From assembly GCA_018398765.1 (NCBI GenBank), contig JAHBMJ010001898.1, positions 1 to 22,500 of the forward strand: a DNA stretch of 22,500 nucleotides, read 5' to 3'. The position numbers were made by a program, and so were the translations under genes. Below, one piece after another: positions 20,302 through 22,500 of the stretch. Every line of letters starts with the position of its first letter. The first letter of the stretch is position 1. The notes below the pieces were generated by a model. The model had not been told where the DNA came from. It saw only the letters and a program-made list of their open reading frames with translations, and ran no database searches. Origin of the DNA: Chromera velia (taxonomy: Eukaryota; Sar; Chromeraceae).

Positions 20302-22500
20302 ATGCACTTGACCGAAATGCACGAGCAGCTTTGGCTATCGTGTCCACGTCCCTCCTGTAACGACCAAAAAGTTCGGAAGGGCACACCGCTGGGGCAAGTC
20401 CCAGGAATCCACTCCAGACGTTCAGGTTCCTTGCATTTGCTTGGGACGTCTCCGAGAAGGAGGACGGTGAGGACAGAGAACGTCACGATGCTCCTGGGAC
20501 CCTATCTTCCCCAGTCAGCAGAGCCTTCCTCTTCTTTTTCAAAGAGAAAGAAGGGCAACAAGACCCTTCTCGACATATGTTCCCTTTCCTCACGTGAATT
20601 TGGCCGGCGGGTTTCGAAAAGAGAGAACGGACGCAAATCCAGGGGAACAGGGACGGACGTCACAGGAGCAGACAGCCGTCTCTTGAACCAGCGTCACGCC
20701 TCTTCCTCATCTGCCTCTTCCTTTTCTACCCAAACGAAGCCGTCAGAGAAGGCACAGCAGCTCTGGGTGGCAGCAGACGTGGCAGGCGTCCGCACTCGCC
20801 CCTCTTCGTCTTCCCTCTCCTCTGTGTACGGGGGGGTTGCAGGCGGTGGAACTGGCGCACGCCGCCCTCCCAGTTCCTCCTTCCTGGAGGGCCTGAGGCT
20901 CTCAGGTACCCGGGGGAGGCAGGCAGCCCGACGGGAGCTGCAGACGGAAATGGACCTGGAGGTGGAGTTGATGATAGGAAGGCTGGGGAGGGAGGCGGAA
21001 GAAGAAGAAGAGGAAGAGAGGGAGGAGGGGATGGAGAGTGAAATGAATTCGGAAGGCGCACGTGGTGTTTTAGATCTCGACCATGTGGATGCAAATCCCA
21101 CACAGTGCACTGAAGGGGTGGAGGGCCAGATAGAAAGGGGAGGCTCCGAGGAATTCGTTTTCGTGACGCAGAGCGCTGATGCATCAGATTTCGTTTCGGG
21201 TGCAGAATCAGAATCGGGCTATTCCGATCCAACAAAGAAGGAACACAAACAAAAGCAGCAACGAGAAAGGGGACAAAAACAGCAAAAGAGGGTGAAGGGA
21301 AAGGAGGAGAAGGATCCCTTTGAAGATTCCAGAAGCGTTTCGCCTGAACCAGAGCCTGCACTGTCTCTGTGCTTACAGACCACAGAGACCCAAGTGGAAA
21401 CTCTAGCGGTAGGAGAATTCAGCGCGCAAAGGAAGGCGACAGAAAGGAGAGAAACAAGACAAGAGGGTGACAGACACACGGTAAGTCAAAACAAAACGAC
21501 ATCCCGATCAAATCGCCTCCTCATTCAAACGAACGACCCCAACAAAAACAGCGGCCCCCACACCCAACTGAACTCTCCACCCGTCCACCGCCCCATAATT
21601 CCCCGTCTCCGCATCCCCCCTCAACTACCCGCACCTTCCCCAAAGCCTCCCCCCGGATCTCACTCCACCCCTCTGCAGGATCCTCACTGGCTTCTCCTCG
21701 GAAGGCAGGGAAGTATCCAACAGGCCTTGACAATGACGGAGACAGAGAGAGAGACCGTCAGTTCATCTGCCGACAAAGCAAGGGATCCGTGCAGAGAGCG
21801 CGAGACAGGGAAGAGACCTGATTGGCAGGAGCAGAGAGAAAAAGAGAAAGGAAGGCTTCTCTGTTCTCCGGTCTTGCTGCAGAGTCAGCAGAAAGAAAAA
21901 TTAGCGATTGACGGCAAGAGTGCAAAAAGCTCTTCAAACAGGGACAGCTCCAAGCGGCAAAACCAACAGAAGGAAATCAGGCAAGGACAGCATCCTTCCC
22001 AGAAAGTGCCCCTTTCTTTAAAGGGGAAATTGAATACCTGCTTAGGAGGCGCCTCCGCCCCTTCTGACAAGAGGCCTCAGCGTTCACGTCCAGCCACTGC
22101 CGGCGGTGCACGTTTTCGTTCCGGTCCACAACTCTCTCTCTCTGCAGCCCCAAATAGGCCAGCGGACCTCCACAGCCTCAGACCGCTGCCTGACACCACT
22201 GCTACCCCCTCCCCCTCCCCTTCTCATCCCCACTGTTCGTTTCTCTTTCAGGAACGAATTTCAAGACTCCCCCTTCCCACTGCCCTTCCAAAAGAAGCAA
22301 GCCCAGATTCGAATTATTTACAGATCGCAGAAGACCTTTGGAAGACCAAAGGCAGCAAGGGAAGCGTCTCTGGCTTAGGTCACTGGGATGAAAAGGGAAG
22401 CGTTCAGAGAGAAGTTTTGCAGATCTTGGGGGACTCTCAAGAGTCTCTCCAGACACCTTTAGACTTCTCTTCTGTGCCTTCTTCAGACAATGCCATGGGT
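20302..22500 (+). CDS. Partial gene for a large disordered, charged protein, running off the window
   Basis: One plus-strand frame is free of stops from 20212 to the last base, 2289 bases, which is far longer than expected by chance. The first ATG is at 20302 (733 residues to the edge); others are at 20317 and 20488, and an upstream exon is possible. The protein is low in hydrophobic residues: a Ser-rich N-terminal part, an acidic coiled-coil-like segment (Glu run near residues 234-246), a Lys/Gln/Arg-rich stretch, then Ser/Pro-rich sequence. No domain is recognised. GTAAGT at 21481 and CTCTGCAG ending at 21678 could bound an intron. A good acceptor (TTTCTCTTTCAG) ending at 22251 hints at another. 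Minus-strand frames at 20694-21361 are its shadows. Confidence 0.6.
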   Translation, partial: MHLTEMHEQLWLSCPRPSCNDQKVRKGTPLGQVPGIHSRRSGSLHLLGTSPRRRTVRTENVTMLLGPYLPQSAEPSSSFSKRKKGNKTLLDICSLSSREFGRRVSKRENGRKSRGTGTDVTGADSRLLNQRHASSSSASSFSTQTKPSEKAQQLWVAADVAGVRTRPSSSSLSSVYGGVAGGGTGARRPPSSSFLEGLRLSGTRGRQAARRELQTEMDLEVELMIGRLGREAEEEEEEEREEGMESEMNSEGARGVLDLDHVDANPTQCTEGVEGQIERGGSEEFVFVTQSADASDFVSGAESESGYSDPTKKEHKQKQQRERGQKQQKRVKGKEEKDPFEDSRSVSPEPEPALSLCLQTTETQVETLAVGEFSAQRKATERRETRQEGDRHTVSQNKTTSRSNRLLIQTNDPNKNSGPHTQLNSPPVHRPIIPRLRIPPQLPAPSPKPPPGSHSTPLQDPHWLLLGRQGSIQQALTMTETERETVSSSADKARDPCRERETGKRPDWQEQREKEKGRLLCSPVLLQSQQKEKLAIDGKSAKSSSNRDSSKRQNQQKEIRQGQHPSQKVPLSLKGKLNTCLGGASAPSDKRPQRSRPATAGGARFRSGPQLSLSAAPNRPADLHSLRPLPDTTATPSPSPSHPHCSFLFQERISRLPLPTALPKEASPDSNYLQIAEDLWKTKGSKGSVSGLGHWDEKGSVQREVLQILGDSQESLQTPLDFSSVPSSDNAMG
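21481..21678 (+). other. Possible 198-base stop-free intron
   Basis: The stretch starts GTAAGT and ends CTCTGCAG. It is much richer in C and poorer in G than both flanks. Its length is a multiple of three and it has no in-frame stop, so both spliced and retained forms would encode protein. Confidence 0.45.

Noticed and set aside
20694-21361. Minus-strand frames of 138 and 211 residues
   Set aside because: Pro/Ser-rich shadows of the longer plus-strand frame that continues to the window edge.

Overview
This is a window of a eukaryotic nuclear genome. Coding sequence is broken into short exons with GT...AG introns, pyrimidine tracts precede the acceptors, and intergenic DNA is full of simple repeats. 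The sequence alternates between GC-balanced gene blocks and strongly AT-rich islands. The one securely identified pathway gene is a chorismate synthase with no visible N-terminal leader and with internal insertions, which fits a unicellular alga or alveolate. Naming a lineage such as the chromerids would be inference only.

Layout, left to right: CT microsatellite and AT-rich island (1-600); minus-strand gene for a staphylococcal-nuclease-like protein with two Cys/His motifs (671-1588); a stretch with pieces of an unrecognised plus-strand spliced gene (about 2.3-3.5 kb); low-complexity DNA, a second AT-rich island and a perfect 79-bp tandem duplication (3.5-5.4 kb); a minus-strand multi-pass membrane protein (7635-5814) head-to-head with a plus-strand three-exon YdcZ/DUF606-like transporter (8628-10767); an AT-rich island holding a TA-flanked pair of terminal inverted repeats (11227-12114); a possible small three-exon minus-strand gene (12589-12160); another AT-rich patch; then the largest gene, a minus-strand chorismate synthase of 11 exons over 5.9 kb (19699-13818). 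On its other side a plus-strand reading frame for a disordered, charged protein stays open from 20302 to the right edge.

The chorismate synthase was rebuilt exon by exon. All phases agree and give 484 residues, with most family landmarks in register. The rebuild shows an odd splice-donor habit: 6 of its 10 introns start GTC (GTCAGT, GTCGGN, GTCTGT) rather than GTA/GTG, and the transporter gene uses one too. Its third intron contains a 97-bp tandem array that copies the exon-3 end together with its donor site. The recognised genes do not form a functional cluster: one makes the last shikimate-pathway step, one is a membrane carrier, one a probable nuclease, and two are unrecognised.
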